64,000 bases of DNA from Mesocentrotus franciscanus (lineage: Eukaryota; Echinodermata; Echinoidea; Camarodonta; Strongylocentrotidae): the NCBI GenBank assembly GCA_037976565.1, contig CP137684.1:22828233-22892232 (forward strand). Reading direction: 5' to 3'. The first letter of the stretch is position 1. Each line of letters opens with the position of its first letter. The notes beneath the pieces are model-generated. The model was not told the origin of the DNA and did no database searches. It worked only from the letters and a program-made list of their open reading frames with translations. The translations under genes were made by a program, and so were the position numbers. Of this stretch, positions 28,001-43,000 are shown in pieces.

Positions 28001-31000
28001 TTAATATAGCGAATAACATTCCGGTCCCGGCTCGTTATACCATATTTTGTTGTTAATTTGGGTATATATACCGGCATTTCTGCTGTAGCATGGTAGTTTT
28101 AATGGTGTTATACCGGCTTTCCGCTGTATACAGTGAGTTTGAAGGTATTTAGTGATTGTGTTAATGAATGACAGGATAATTGTATTCCCAAGGGACACGC
28201 ACGGTAATGCTATAACAAATTAAAAGTTTACTCGGATCTGGAGCAAATTGCTTGGTCGCACAAATATCTGCGGTTGGCTCCGCAGTCGTGGGCCGTGAGC
28301 CGAGGAATTTTGTCCCGGTCATGTTTTTTCAGATCAGGGTCTGAAGATCGGGTTTTCGCCCTCACCTCATCCGAAAGGGGTCACGGAGTGGCCTCGGGGA
28401 GGGTGTCTAAATACGCGCATCGCGTATAATTTGCGTTGTGACATGTGTAATTGCAATTGGTGCATGCTATATGAATAAAATCACTGTTTGAAATATAGGT
28501 CGCCGACCTGGACGGAATTTATCAATTTGGGCCTTCATCACACTTACATATAATAGCAAGAAATTATATTACCATTCGTAAGACAAGTAATTCCAGGAGC
28601 CTCGCTCGATTTTACATGCGGGAGGTATACCTGGAGGGAAGTGATGGAGCCCGGTTGGGAACACTTTTGCTGGAATCGTTGATGAGAGCTGGGAATAGGT
28701 GGTGCACCCGGGTTACTTAAAATTTTCCCCGTTTGATCGGGCGGTATTCCTGATGGCTAAACGCTTGGATATCAGGTTATGTATGGGGTGCAAATTTCCT
28801 CATTTTCCAGCATTGATTCCAGCACTAGTTCTGTAATCGGGTTGGATACTCAAATTTGTGTGTAATGCACTTTTGCTGGAATCGTTGATGAGAGCTGGGA
28901 ATGGGTGGTGCATCCGGGTTACATACAAATCTTCCCCGTCTGATCGGGCATTCCTGACGGCTAGCAAGGGGTGCTCGTGGCAATGCAGAGGGGACATTCG
29001 TTTACGAGAAGGGTTTCTAGCCGTGGTTTAACCCTTCTCTGGCTACACGATTGGATTTCACATATTTGATTTTAAGGTTTATGTATGGGGTGCAGATTAC
29101 AGCTTAGATTCCAGCACTAGTTCTGTAATTGGGTTGGATACTCAAATATGTGTGTAATGCAATTATAATAATTGGCGTGAATTCATGTACCGCCATGGTA
29201 AAATGATACATGTACAAATGACAGAATCCAATGTTAAATAAAAGCCACGAAAAATGCATAATTCGAACGGTTTGTCGTTTCCTCCTTTATCAGCCATGTA
29301 TAATATTCGTTTTTATTCCAAAATCGTAGCCTGAGATAGAAAATATCTTCTGGATGAAATCAAATTTTCTAATAAACCTTCATGTGCCCCTGAAAGAGAA
29401 AAGGGAAAGGAAAACACAAATTCTTTCAGTTGGAGATGAAAAGTGTCCTCTGCAAGGTCTGAGTTTGAAGACACCTAAGAGCCAAAAGTTGAATCTTTAT
29501 GATTGGGGTGAAATATGCTACTCTTATCCTACTCAAAAACATTTCTGAATTAAAGAGTTTGTTGTGGGAATCACAATACCAACGCTGCTCTTTAAATGAC
29601 CATGCACTTTTGTTATCTTTGTGTCTACTCGAAGTCAAAGAAGTCTAGTTTCTCTCATTACGGCTCAAAAATGTAAACTACCCTCGCGACTTTTGCCTGT
29701 ACTTTCACTTCTGTTGACTCTCAATTCAGAAAAATTTCAAAGATTTCCCTCTCCAATTACTAGATGTATTTTCCATTTCTTTTCTACTTCACCATTTCTC
29801 TATAATTTTTAAATGAGCAAGGAGGTATTGCATTACTAAAAAAGTGAATGTGTGTATGTAGGCATGTAATCTGATACGACTTTATAGCTGACCTGTTGCG
29901 CACATACTGCCAGTATAACCAAGAGGACAGGCACAAGTATACATGTTCACTCCATCAGTACAAACTTCTCCATTCGTACACGGATCGGAAGCACATTCGT
30001 CGGTATCTGAGCAAATTGAGTTCCAAAGACAAAGAATGCGATAAAAGTGACGAGAAAATAATTCCCGCTTTGACAGATTTTTCTTTATTTGAGGGATAAA
30101 AGGAAAATGAAATCAAAACTGATATTTTAAATTCAAAATAATGAGAGGTGAGGAATACGTGACTTAAAAAAACACACTAGTAATTTAATCAAATGAGGTA
30201 AATTAACTGAATATCTCTTTTAATATTCGTTTTTATTCCAAAATCGTAGCCTGATATAGAAAATATCTTCTGGATAAAATCATTTTTTTAAAATAAACCT
30301 TCATGTGCCCCTGCAAGGGAAAAGGGAAAGGAAAACATAAAATCTTTCATTTGGAGATGAAAAAATGTTCAAAGCTAGGTCTGAGTCTGAAGACACCTAA
30401 GGGCCAAAAATTGAATCTTTATGATTGGGATGAAATGTGCTGCTCTTATCCTACCCAAAACATTTCTGAATTAAAAGAGTTTGTTGTGGGAATCACAATA
30501 CCAACGCTGCTCTTTAGATGACCATGCACTTTTATTATCTGTGTGTCTACTCGAAATCAAAAGCGGTCTAGTTTCTCTCATTACGGCTCAAAAATGTAAA
30601 ACACCCTCGCGTCTTTTGCGTGTACTTTCACTTCTGTTGACTCTCAATTAAGAAAAAATTCAAAGATTTACCTTTCCAATTACTGGATGTATTTTCCATA
30701 TTTTTCCTTCTTTACCATTTCTCTATAATTTTTAAATGAGCAAGGAGGTATTGCATTACTCAAAAAGTGAATGTGTGTATGTAGGCATGTAATCTGATAC
30801 GACTTTATAGCTGACCTGTTGCGCACATACTGCCAGTATAACCAAGAGGACAGGCACAAGTATACATGTTCACTCCATCAGTACAAACTTCTCCATTCGT
30901 ACACGGATCGGAAGCACATTCGTCGGTATCTGAGCAAATTGAGTTCCAAAGACAAAGAATGCGATAAAAGTGACGAGAAAATAATTCCCGCTTTGACAGA

Positions 31001-34000
31001 TTTTTCTTTATTTGAGGGATAAAAGGAAAATGAAATCAAAACTGATATTTGAAATTCAAAATAATGAGAGTTGAGGAATACGTGACTTCATATAAAAAAA
31101 AAACACTAATAATTTTATCAAATGAGGTAAATTAACTGAATATCTCTTTTAATATTCGTTTTTATTCCAAAATCGTAGCCTGAGATAGAAAATATCTTCT
31201 GGATAAAATCTTTTTTTTTTAATAAACCTTTATGTGCCCCTGCAAGGGAAAAGGGAAAGGAAAACATAAAATCTTTCATTTGGAGATGAAAAAATGTTCA
31301 AAGCAAGGTCTGAGTCTGAAGACACCTAAGGGCCAAAAATTGAATCTTTATGATTGGGATGAAATGTGCTGCTCTCATCCTACCCAAAACATTTCTGAAT
31401 TAAAAGAGTTTGTTGTGGGAATCACAATACCAACGCTGCTCTTTAGATGACCATGCACTTTTGTTATCTTTGTGTCTACTCGAAGTCAAAAGAAGTCTAG
31501 TTTCTCTCATTAAGGCTCAAAAATGTAAAACACCCTCGCGTCTTTTGCCTGTACTTTCACTTCTGTTGACTCTCAATTAAGAAAAAATTCAAAGATTTAC
31601 CGCTCCAATTACTGGATGTATTTTCCATTTTTTTCCTTCTTCACCATTTCTCTATCATTTTTAAATGAGCAAGGAGGTATCGCATTATTTATAAAGTGAA
31701 TGTGTGTATGTAGGCATGTAATCTGATTCGACTTTATAGCTTACCTGTTGCACACGTAGTCCCAGTATAGCCATCAGCACAGACACATGAAAAGGAGTTG
31801 ACTGCATCAGTGCAAACTCCTCCATTCAGACAAGGATCGCCAGCACAGTCGTCGGTATCTGAGCAAATTGAGTTCCAAAGACAAAGAATGCGATAAAAGT
31901 GACGAAAAAATAATTCCCGCTTTGACAGATTTTTCTTTATTCGGGGGATAACAGGAAAATGAAATCAAAACTGATATTTGAAATTCAAAATAATGAGAGT
32001 TGAGGAATAAGTGACTTAAAAAAAAAAACACTAGTAATTTAATCAAATGAGGTAAATTAACTGATTATCTCTTCTAATACTCGTGTTTATTCCAAAATCG
32101 TAGCCTGAGATAGAAAATATCTTCTTGATTAAAATTAAATTTTCTAATAAACCTTCATGTGCCCCTGCAAGAGAAAGGGAAAGGAAAACACAAATTCTTT
32201 CAGTTGGAGATGAAAAGTGTCCTCTGCAAGGTCTGAGTTTGAAGACACCTAAGAGCCAAAAGTTGAATCTTTATGATTGGGGTGAAATATGCTACTCTTA
32301 TCCTACTCAAAAACATTTCTGAATTAAAAGAGTTTGTTGTGGGAATCACAATACCAACGCTGCTCTTTAAATGACCATGCACTTTTGTTATCTTTGTGTC
32401 TACTCGAAGTCAAAAGAAGTCTAGTTTCTCTCATTAAGGCTCAAAAATGTAAAACACCCTCGCGTCTTTTGCCTGTACTTTCACTTCTGTTGACTCTCAA
32501 TTAAGAAAAAATTCAAAGATTTACCGCTCCAATTACTGGATGTATTTTCCATTTTTTTCCTTCTTCACCATTTCTCTATCATTTTTAAATGAGCAAGGAG
32601 GTATCGCATTATTTATAAAGTGAATGTGTGTATGTAGGCATGTAATCTGATTCGACTTTATAGGTCTGAGTTTGAAGACACCTAAGAGCCAAAAGTTGAA
32701 TCTTTATGATTGGGATGAAATATGCTACTCTTATCCTACCCAAAAACATTTCTGAATTAAAAGAGATCGTTGTAGGAATCACAATACCAACGCTGCTCTT
32801 TTAATGACAATGCACTTTTATTATCTGTGTGTCTACTCGAAATCAAAAGCGGTCTAGTTTCTCTCATTACGGCTCAAAAATGTGAACCACCCTCGCGTCT
32901 TTTGCCTGTATTTTCACTTCTGTTGACTCTCAATTCAGAAAAATTTCAAAGATTTTCCTCTCCAATTACTAGATGTATTTTCCATTTCTTTCCTTCTTCA
33001 CCATTTCTCTATAATTTTTAAATGAGCAAGGAGGTATTGCATTACTAAAAAAGTGAATGTGTGTATGTAGGCATGTAATCTGATACGACTTTATAGCTTA
33101 CCTGTTGCACACGTAGTCCCAGTATAGCCATCAGCACAGACACATGAAAAGGAGTTGACTGCATCAGTGCAAACTCCTCCATTCAGACAAGGATCGCCAA
33201 CACAGTCGTCGGTATCTGAGCAAATTGAGTTCCAAAGACAAAGAATGAGATAAAAGTGACGAGAAAATAATTCCCGCTTTGACAGATTTTTCTGCATTTG
33301 GGGGATAAAAGGAAAATGAAATCAAAACTGATATTTGAAATTCAAAATAATGAGAGTTGAGGAATAAGTGACTTTAAAAAAAAAACACTAGTAATTTAAT
33401 CAAATGAGGTAAATTAACTGATTATCTCTTCTAATACTCGTGTTTATTCCAAAATCGTAGCCTGAGATAGAAAATATCTTCTGGATGAAATCAAATTTTC
33501 TAATAAACCTTCATGTGCCCCTGCAAGAAAAGGGAAAGGAAAACACAAATTCTTTCAGTTGGAGATGAAAAAATGTCCTCTGCAAGGTCTGAGTTTGAAG
33601 ACACCTAAGAGCCAAAAGTTGAATCTTTATGATTGGGATGAAATATGCTACTCTTATCCTACTCAAAAACATTTCTGAATTAAAAGAGTTTGTTGTGGGA
33701 ATCACAATACCAACGCTGCTCTTTAAATGACCATGCACTTTTGTTATCTTTGTGTCTACTCGAAGTCAAAAGAAGTCTAGTTTCTCTCATTAAGGCTCAA
33801 AAATGTAAAACACCCTCGCGTCTTTTGCCTGTACTTTCACTTCTGTTGACTCTCAATTAAGAAAAATTTCAAAGATTTACCGCTCCAATTACTGGATGTA
33901 TTTTCCATTTTTTTCCTTCTTCACCATTTCTCTATCATTTTTAAATGAGCAAGGAGGTATCGCATTATTTATAAAGTGAATGTGTGTATGTAGGCATGTA

Positions 34001-37000
34001 ATCTGATTCGACTTTATAGCTTACCTGTTGCACACGTAGTCCCAGTATAGCCATCAGCACAGACACATGAAAAGGAGTTGACTGCATCAGTGCAAACTCC
34101 TCCATTCAGACAAGGATCGCCAGCACAGTCGTCGGTATCTGAGCAAATTGAGTTCCAAAGACAAAGAATGCGATAAAAGTGACGAAAAATAATTCCCGCT
34201 TTGACAGATTTTTTTTTATTCGGGGGATAACAGGAAAATGAAATCAAAACTGATATTTGAAATTCAAAATAATGAGAGTTGAGGAATACGTGACTTTAAA
34301 AAAAAACACTAGTAATTTAATCAAATGAGGTAAATTAACTGATTATCTCTTCTAATACTCGTGTTTATTCCAAAATCGTAGCCTGAGATAGAAAATATCT
34401 TCTTGATTAAAATTAAATTTTCTAATAAACCTTCATGTGCCCCTGCAAGAGAAAAGGGAAAGGAAAACACAAATTCTTTCAGTTGGAGATGAAAAGTGTC
34501 CTCTGCAAGGTCTGAGTTTGAAGACACCTAAGAGCCAAAAGTTGAATCTTTATGATTGGGGTGAAATATGCTACTCTTATCCTACTCAAAAACATTTCTG
34601 AATTAAAAGAGTTTGTTGTGGGAATCACAATACCAACGCTGCTCTTTAAATGACCATGCACTTTTGTTATCTTTGTGTCTACTCGAAGTCAAAAGAAGTC
34701 TAGTTTCTCTCATTAAGGCTCAAAATGTAAAACACCCTCGCGTCTTTTGCCTGTACTTTCACTTCTGACTCTCAATTAAGAAAAATTCAAAGATTTACCG
34801 CTCCAATTACTGGATGTATTTTCCATTTTTTTCCTTCTTCACCATTTCTCTATCATTTTTAAATGAGCAAGGAGGTATCGCATTATTTATAAAGTGAATG
34901 TGTGTATGTAGGCATGTAATCTGATTCGACTTTATAGGTCTGAGTTTGAAGACACCTAAGAGCCAAAAGTTGAATCTTTATGATTGGGATGAAATATGCT
35001 ACTCTTATCCTACCCAAAAACATTTCTGAATTAAAAGAGATCGTTGTAGGAATCACAATACCAACGCTGCTCTTTTAATGACAATGCACTTTTATTATCT
35101 GTGTGTCTACTCGAAATCAAAAGCGGTCTAGTTTCTCTCATTACGGCTCAAAAATGTGAACCACCCTCGCGTCTTTTGCCTGTATTTTCACTTCTGTTGA
35201 CTCTCAATTCAGAAAAATTTCAAAGATTTTCCTCTCCAATTACTAGATGTATTTTCCATTTCTTTCCTTCTTCACCATTTCTCTATAATTTTTAAATGAG
35301 CAAGGAGGTATTGCATTACTAAAAAAGTGAATGTGTGTATGTAGGCATGTAATCTGATACGACTTTATAGCTTACCTGTTGCACACGTAGTCCCAGTATA
35401 GCCATCAGCACAGACACATGAAAAGGAGTTGACTGCATCAGTGCAAACTCCTCCATTCAGACAAGGATCGCCAACACAGTCGTCGGTATCTGAGCAAATT
35501 GAGTTCCAAAGACAAAGAATGAGATAAAAGTGACGAGAAAATAATTCCCGCTTTGACAGATTTTTCTGCATTTGGGGGATAAAAGGAAAATGAAATCAAA
35601 ACTGATATTTGAAATTCAAAATAATGAGAGTTGAGGAATAAGTGACTTTAAAAAAACACTAGTAATTTAATCAAATGAGGTAAATTAACTGATTATCTCT
35701 TCTAATACTCGTGTTTATTCCAAAATCGTAGCCTGAGATAGAAAATATCTTCTGGATGAAATCAAATTTTCTAATAAACCTTCATGTGCCCCTGCAAGAG
35801 AAAAGGAAAGGAAAACACAAATTCTTTCAGTTGGAGATGAAAAAATGTCCTCTGCAAGGTCTGAGTTTGAAGACACCTAAGAGCCAAAAGTTGAATCTTT
35901 ATGATTGGGATGAAATATGCTACTCTTATCCTACTCAAAAACATTTCTGAATTAAAAGAGTTTGTTGTGGGAATCACAATACCAACGCTGCTCTTTAAAT
36001 GACCATGCACTTTTGTTATCTTTGTGTCTACTCGAAGTCAAAAGAAGTCTAGTTTCTCTCATTAAGGCTCAAAAATGTAAAACACCCTCGCGTCTTTTGC
36101 CTGTACTTTCACTTCTGTTGACTCTCAATTAAGAAAAATTTGAAAGATTTACCGCTCCAATTACTAGATGTATTTTCCATTTTTTTCCTTCTTCACCATT
36201 TCTCTATCATTTTTAAATGAGCAAGGAGGTATCGCATTATTTATAAAGTAATCTGATTCGACTTTATAGCTTACCTGTTGCACACGTAGTCCCAGTATAG
36301 CCATCAGCACAGACACATGAAAAGGAGTTGACTGCATCAGTGCAAACTCCTCCATTCAGACAAGGATCGCCAACACAGTCGTCGGTATCTGAGCAAATTG
36401 AGTTCCAAAGACAAAGAATGCGATAAAAGTGACGACAAAATAATTCCCGCTTTGACAGATTTTTCTTTATTCGGGGGATAACAGGAAAATGAAATCAAAA
36501 CTGATATTTGAAATTCAAAATAATGAGAGTTGAGGAATACGTGACTTAAAAAAAAAAACACTAGTAATTTAATCAAATGAGGTAAATTAACTGATTATCT
36601 CTTTTAATACTCGTGTTTATTCCAAAATCGTAGCCTGAGATAGAAAATATCTTCTGGATGAAATCAAATTTTCTAATAAACCTTCATGTGCCCCTGCAAG
36701 AGAAAAGGGAAAGGAAAACACAAATTCTTTCAGTTGGAGATGAAAAAATGTCCTCTGCAAGGTCTGAGTTTGAAGACACCTAAGAGCCAAAAGTTGAATC
36801 TTTATGATTGGGATGAAATATGCTACTCTTATCCTACCCAGAAACATTTCTGAATTAAAAGAGATCGTTGTAGGAATCACAATACCAACGCTGCTCTTTA
36901 AATGACCATGCACTTTTGTTATCTTTGTGTCTACTCGAAGTCAAAAGAAGTCTAGTTTCTCTCATTACGGCTCAAAAATGTAAACTACCCTCGCGACTTT

Positions 37001-40000
37001 TGCCTGTACTTTCACTTCTGTTGACTCTCAATTCAGAAAAATTTCAAAGATTTCCTCTCCAATTACTAGATGTATTTTCCATTTCTTTTCTACTTCACCA
37101 TTTCTCTATAATTTTTAAATGAGCAAGGAGGTATTGCATTACTAAAAAAGTGAATGTGTGTATGTAGGCATGTAATCTGATACGACTTTATAGCTGACCT
37201 GTTGCGCACATACTGCCAGTATAACCAAGAGGACAGGCACAAGTATACATGTTCACTCCATCAGTACAAACTTCTCCATTCGTACACGGATCGGAAGCAC
37301 ATTCGTCGGTATCTGAGCAAATTGAGTTCCAAAGACAAAGAATGCGATAAAAGTGACGACAAAATAATTCCCGCTTTGACAGATATTTCTTTATTTGAGG
37401 GATAAAAGGAAAATGAAATCAAAACTGATATTTGAAATTCAAAATAATGAGAGTTGAGGAATACGTGACTTCATATAAAAAAACACTAATAATTTTATCA
37501 AATGAGGTAAATTAACTGAATATCTCTTTTAATATTCGTTTTTATTCCAAAATCGTAGCCTGAGATAGAAAATATCTTCTGGATAAAATCATTTTTTTAA
37601 AATAAACCTTTATGTGCCCCTGCAAGGGAAAAGGGAAAGGAAAACATAAAATCTTTCATTTGGAGATGAAAAAATGTTCAAAGCAAGGTCTGAGTCTGAA
37701 GACACCTAAGGGCCAAAAATTGAATCTTTATGATTGGGATGAAATGTGCTGCTCTTATCCTACCCAAAACATTTCTGAATTAAAAGAGTTTGTTGTGGGA
37801 ATCACAATACCAACGCTGCTCTTTAGATGACCATGCACTTTTATTATCTGTGTGTCTACTCGAAATCAAAAGCGGTCTAGTTTCTCTCATTACGGCTCAA
37901 AAATGTGAACCACCCTCGCGACTTCTGCCTGTACTTTCACTTCTGTTGACTCTCAATTCAGAAAAATTTCAAAGATTTACCTCTCCAATTACTGGATGTA
38001 TTTTCCATATTTTTCCTTCTTCACCATTTCTCTATCATTTTTAAATGAGCAAGGAGGTATCGCATTATTCATAAAGTGAATGTGTGTATGTAGGCATGTA
38101 ATCTGATTCGACTTTATAGCTTACCTGTTGCACACGTAGTCCCAGTATAGCCATCAGCACAGACACATGAAAAGGAGTTGACTGCATCAGTGCAAACTCC
38201 TCCATTCAGACACGGATCGGAAGCACATTCGTCGGTATCTGAGCAAATTGAGTTCCAAAGACAAAGAATGCGATAAAAGTGACGAGAAAATAATTCCCGC
38301 TTTGACAGATTTTTCTTTATTCGGGGGATAACAGGAAAATGAAATCAAAACTGATATTTGAAATTCAAAATAATGAGAGTTGAGGAATACGTGACTTCAA
38401 AATAACAAAACACTAGTAATTTAATCAAATGAGGTAAATTAACTGATTATCTCTTTTAATACTCGTGTTTATTCCAAAATCGTAGCCTGAGATAGAAAAT
38501 ATCTTCTGGATGAAATCAAATTTTCTAATAAACCTTCATGTGCCCCTGCAAGAGAAAAGGGAAAGGAAAACACAAATTCTTTCAGTTGGAGATGAAAAGT
38601 GTCCTCTGCAAGGTCTGAGTTTGAAGACACCTAAGAGCCAAAAGTTGAATCTTTATGATTGGGATGAAATATGCTACTCTTATCCTACTCAAAAACATTT
38701 CTGAATTAAAAGAGTTTGTTGTGGGAATCACAATACCAACGCTGCTCTTTAAATGACCATGCACTTTTGTTATCTTTGTGTCTACTCGAAGTCAAAAGAA
38801 GTCTAGTTTCTCTCATTACGGCTCAAAAATGTAAACTACCCTCGCGACTTTTGCCTGTACTTTCACTTCTGTTGACTCTCAATTCAGAAAAATTTCAAAG
38901 ATTTCCTCTCCAATTACTAGATGTATTTTCCATTTCTTTTCTACTTCACCATTTCTCTATAATTTTTAAATGAGCAAGGAGGTATTGCATTACTAAAAAA
39001 GTGAATGTGTGTATGTAGGCATGTAATCTGATACGACTTTATAGCTGACCTGTTGCGCACATACTGCCAGTATAACCAAGAGGACAGGCACAAGTATACA
39101 TGTTCACTCCATCAGTACAAACTTCTCCATTCGTACACGGATCGGAAGCACATTCGTCGGTATCTGAGCAAATTGAGTTCCAAAGACAAAGAATGCGATA
39201 AAAGTGACGACAAAATAATTCCCGCTTTGACAGATATTTCTTTATTTGAGGGATAAAAGGAAAATGAAATCAAAACTGATATTTGAAATTCAAAATAATG
39301 AGAGTTGAGGAATACGTGACTTCATATAAAAAAAAAACACTAATAATTTTATCAAATGAGGTAAATTAACTGAATATCTCTTTTAATATTCGTTTTTATT
39401 CCAAAATCGTAGCCTGAGATAGAAAATATCTTCTGGATAAAATCATTTTTTTAAAATAAACCTTTATGTGCCCCTGCAAGAAAAGGAAAGGAAAACATAA
39501 AATCTTTCATTTGGAGATGAAAAAATGTTCAAAGCAAGGTCTGAGTCTGAAGACACCTAAGGGCCAAAAATTGAATCTTTATGATTGGGATGAAATGTGC
39601 TGCTCTTATCCTACCCAAAACATTTCTGAATTAAAAGAGTTTGTTGTGGGAATCACAATACCAACGCTGCTCTTTAGATGACCATGCACTTTTATTATCT
39701 GTGTGTCTACTCGAAATCAAAAGCGGTCTAGTTTCTCTCATTACGGCTCAAAAATGTGAACCACCCTCGCGACTTCTGCCTGTACTTTCACTTCTGTTGA
39801 CTCTCAATTCAGAAAAATTTCAAAGATTTACCTCTCCAATTACTGGATGTATTTTCCATATTTTTCCTTCTTCACCATTTCTCTATCATTTTTAAATGAG
39901 CAAGGAGGTATCGCATTATTCATAAAGTGAATGTGTGTATGTAGGCATGTAATCTGATTCGACTTTATAGCTTACCTGTTGCACACGTAGTCCCAGTATA

Positions 40001-43000
40001 GCCATCAGCACAGACACATGAAAAGGAGTTGACTGCATCAGTGCAAACTCCTCCATTCAGACACGGATCGGAAGCACATTCGTCGGTATCTGAGCAAATT
40101 GAGTTCCAAAGACAAAGAATGCGATAAAAGTGACGAGAAAATAATTCCCGCTTTGACAGATTTTTCTTTATTCGGGGGATAACAGGAAAATGAAATCAAA
40201 ACTGATATTTGAAATTCAAAATAATGAGAGTTGAGGAATACGTGACTTCAAAATAACAAAACACTAGTAATTTAATCAAATGAGGTAAATTAACTGATTA
40301 TCTCTTTTAATACTCGTGTTTATTCCAAAATCGTAGCCTGAGATAGAAAATATCTTCTGGATGAAATCAAATTTTCTAATAAACCTTCATGTGCCCCTGC
40401 AAGAGAAAAGGGAAAGGAAAACACAAATTCTTTCAGTTGGAGATGAAAAGTGTCCTCTGCAAGGTCTGAGTTTGAAGACACCTAAGAGCCAAAAGTTGAA
40501 TCTTTATGATTGGGATGAAATATGCTACTCTTATCCTACTCAAAAACATTTCTGAATTAAAAGAGTTTGTTGTGGGAATCACAATACCAACGCTGCTCTT
40601 TAAATGACCATGCACTTTTGTTATCTTTGTGTCTACTCGAAGTCAAAAGAAGTCTAGTTTCTCTCATTACGGCTCAAAAATGTAAACTACCCTCGCGACT
40701 TTTGCCTGTACTTTCACTTCTGTTGACTCTCAATTCAGAAAAATTTCAAAGATTTCCCTCTCCAATTACTAGATGTATTTTCCATTTCTTTTCTACTTCA
40801 CCATTTCTCTATAATTTTTAAATGAGCAAGGAGGTATTGCATTACTAAAAAAGTGAATGTGTGTATGTAGGCATGTAATCTGATACGACTTTATAGCTGA
40901 CCTGTTGCGCACATACTGCCAGTATAACCAAGAGGACAGGCACAAGTATACATGTTCACTCCATCAGTACAAACTTCTCCATTCGTACACGGATCGGAAG
41001 CACATTCGTCGGTATCTGAGCAAATTGAGTTCCAAAGACAAAGAATGCGATAAAAGTGACGACAAAATAATTCCCGCTTTGACAGATATTTCTTTATTTG
41101 AGGGATAAAGGAAAATGAAATCAAAACTGATATTTGAAATTCAAAATAATGAGAGTTGAGGAATACGTGACTTCATATAAAAAAAAACACTAATAATTTT
41201 ATCAAATGAGGTAAATTAACTGAATATCTCTTTTAATATTCGTTTTTATTCCAAAATCGTAGCCTGAGATAGAAAATATCTTCTGGATAAAATCATTTTT
41301 TTAAAATAAACCTTTATGTGCCCCTGCAAGGGGAAAGGAAAACATAAAATCTTTCATTTGGAGATGAAAAAATGTTCAAAGCAAGGTCTGAGTCTGAAGA
41401 CACCTAAGGGCCAAAAATTGAATCTTTATGATTGGGATGAAATGTGCTGCTCTTATCCTACCCAAAACATTTCTGAATTAAAAGAGTTTGTTGTGGGAAT
41501 CACAATACCAACGCTGCTCTTTAGATGACCATGCACTTTTATTATCTGTGTGTCTACTCGAAATCAAAAGCGGTCTAGTTTCTCTCATTACGGCTCAAAA
41601 ATGTGAACCACCCTCGCGACTTCTGCCTGTACTTTCACTTCTGTTGACTCTCAATTCAGAAAAATTTCAAAGATTTACCTCTCCAATTACTGGATGTATT
41701 TTCCATATTTTTCCTTCTTCACCATTTCTCTATCATTTTTAAATGAGCAAGGAGGTATCGCATTATTCATAAAGTGAATGTGTGTATGTAGGCATGTAAT
41801 CTGATTCGACTTTATAGCTTACCTGTTGCACACGTAGTCCCAGTATAGCCATCAGCACAGACACATGAAAAGGAGTTGACTGCATCAGTGCAAACTCCTC
41901 CATTCAGACACGGATCGGAAGCACATTCGTCGGTATCTGAGCAAATTGAGTTCCAAAGACAAAGAATGCGATAAAAGTGACGAGAAAATAATTCCCGCTT
42001 TGACAGATTTTTCTTTATTCGGGGGATAACAGGAAAATGAAATCAAAACTGATATTTGAAATTCAAAATAATGAGAGTTGAGGAATACGTGACTTCAAAA
42101 TAACAAAACACTAGTAATTTAATCAAATGAGGTAAATTAACTGATTATCTCTTTTAATACTCGTGTTTATTCCAAAATCGTAGCCTGAGATAGAAAATAT
42201 CTTCTGGATGAAATCAAATTTTCTAATAAACCTTCATGTGCCCCTGCAAGAGAAAAGGGAAAGGAAAACACAAATTCTTTCAGTTGGAGATGAAAAGTGT
42301 CCTCTGCAAGGTCTGAGTTTGAAGACACCTAAGAGCCAAAAGTTGAATCTTTATGATTGGGATGAAATATGCTACTCTTATCCTACTCAAAAACATTTCT
42401 GAATTAAAAGAGTTTGTTGTGGGAATCACAATACCAACGCTGCTCTTTAAATGACCATGCACTTTTGTTATCTTTGTGTCTACTCGAAGTCAAAAGAAGT
42501 CTAGTTTCTCTCATTACGGCTCAAAAATGTAAAACACCCTCGCGTGTTTTGGCTGTACTTTTACTTCTGTTGACTCTCAATTCAGAAAAATTTCAAAGAT
42601 TTTCCTCTCCAATTACTAGATGTATTTTCCATTTCTTTTCTTCTTCACCATTTCTCTATAATTTTTAAATGAGCAAGGAGGTATTGCATTACTAAAAAGT
42701 GAATGTGTGTATGTAGGCATGTAATCTGATTCGACTTTATAGCTGACCTGTTGCACACGTAGTCCCAGTATAGCCATCAGCACAGACACATGAAAAGGAG
42801 TTGACTGCATCAGTGCAAACTCCTCCATTCAGACAGGATCGCCAGCACAGTCGTCGGTATCTGAGCAAATTGAGTTCCAAAGACAAAGAATGCGATAAAA
42901 GTGACGACAAAATAATTCCCGCTTTGACAGATTTTTCTTTATTCGGGGGATAACAGGAAAATGAAATCAAAACTGATATTTGAAATTCAAAATAATGAGA

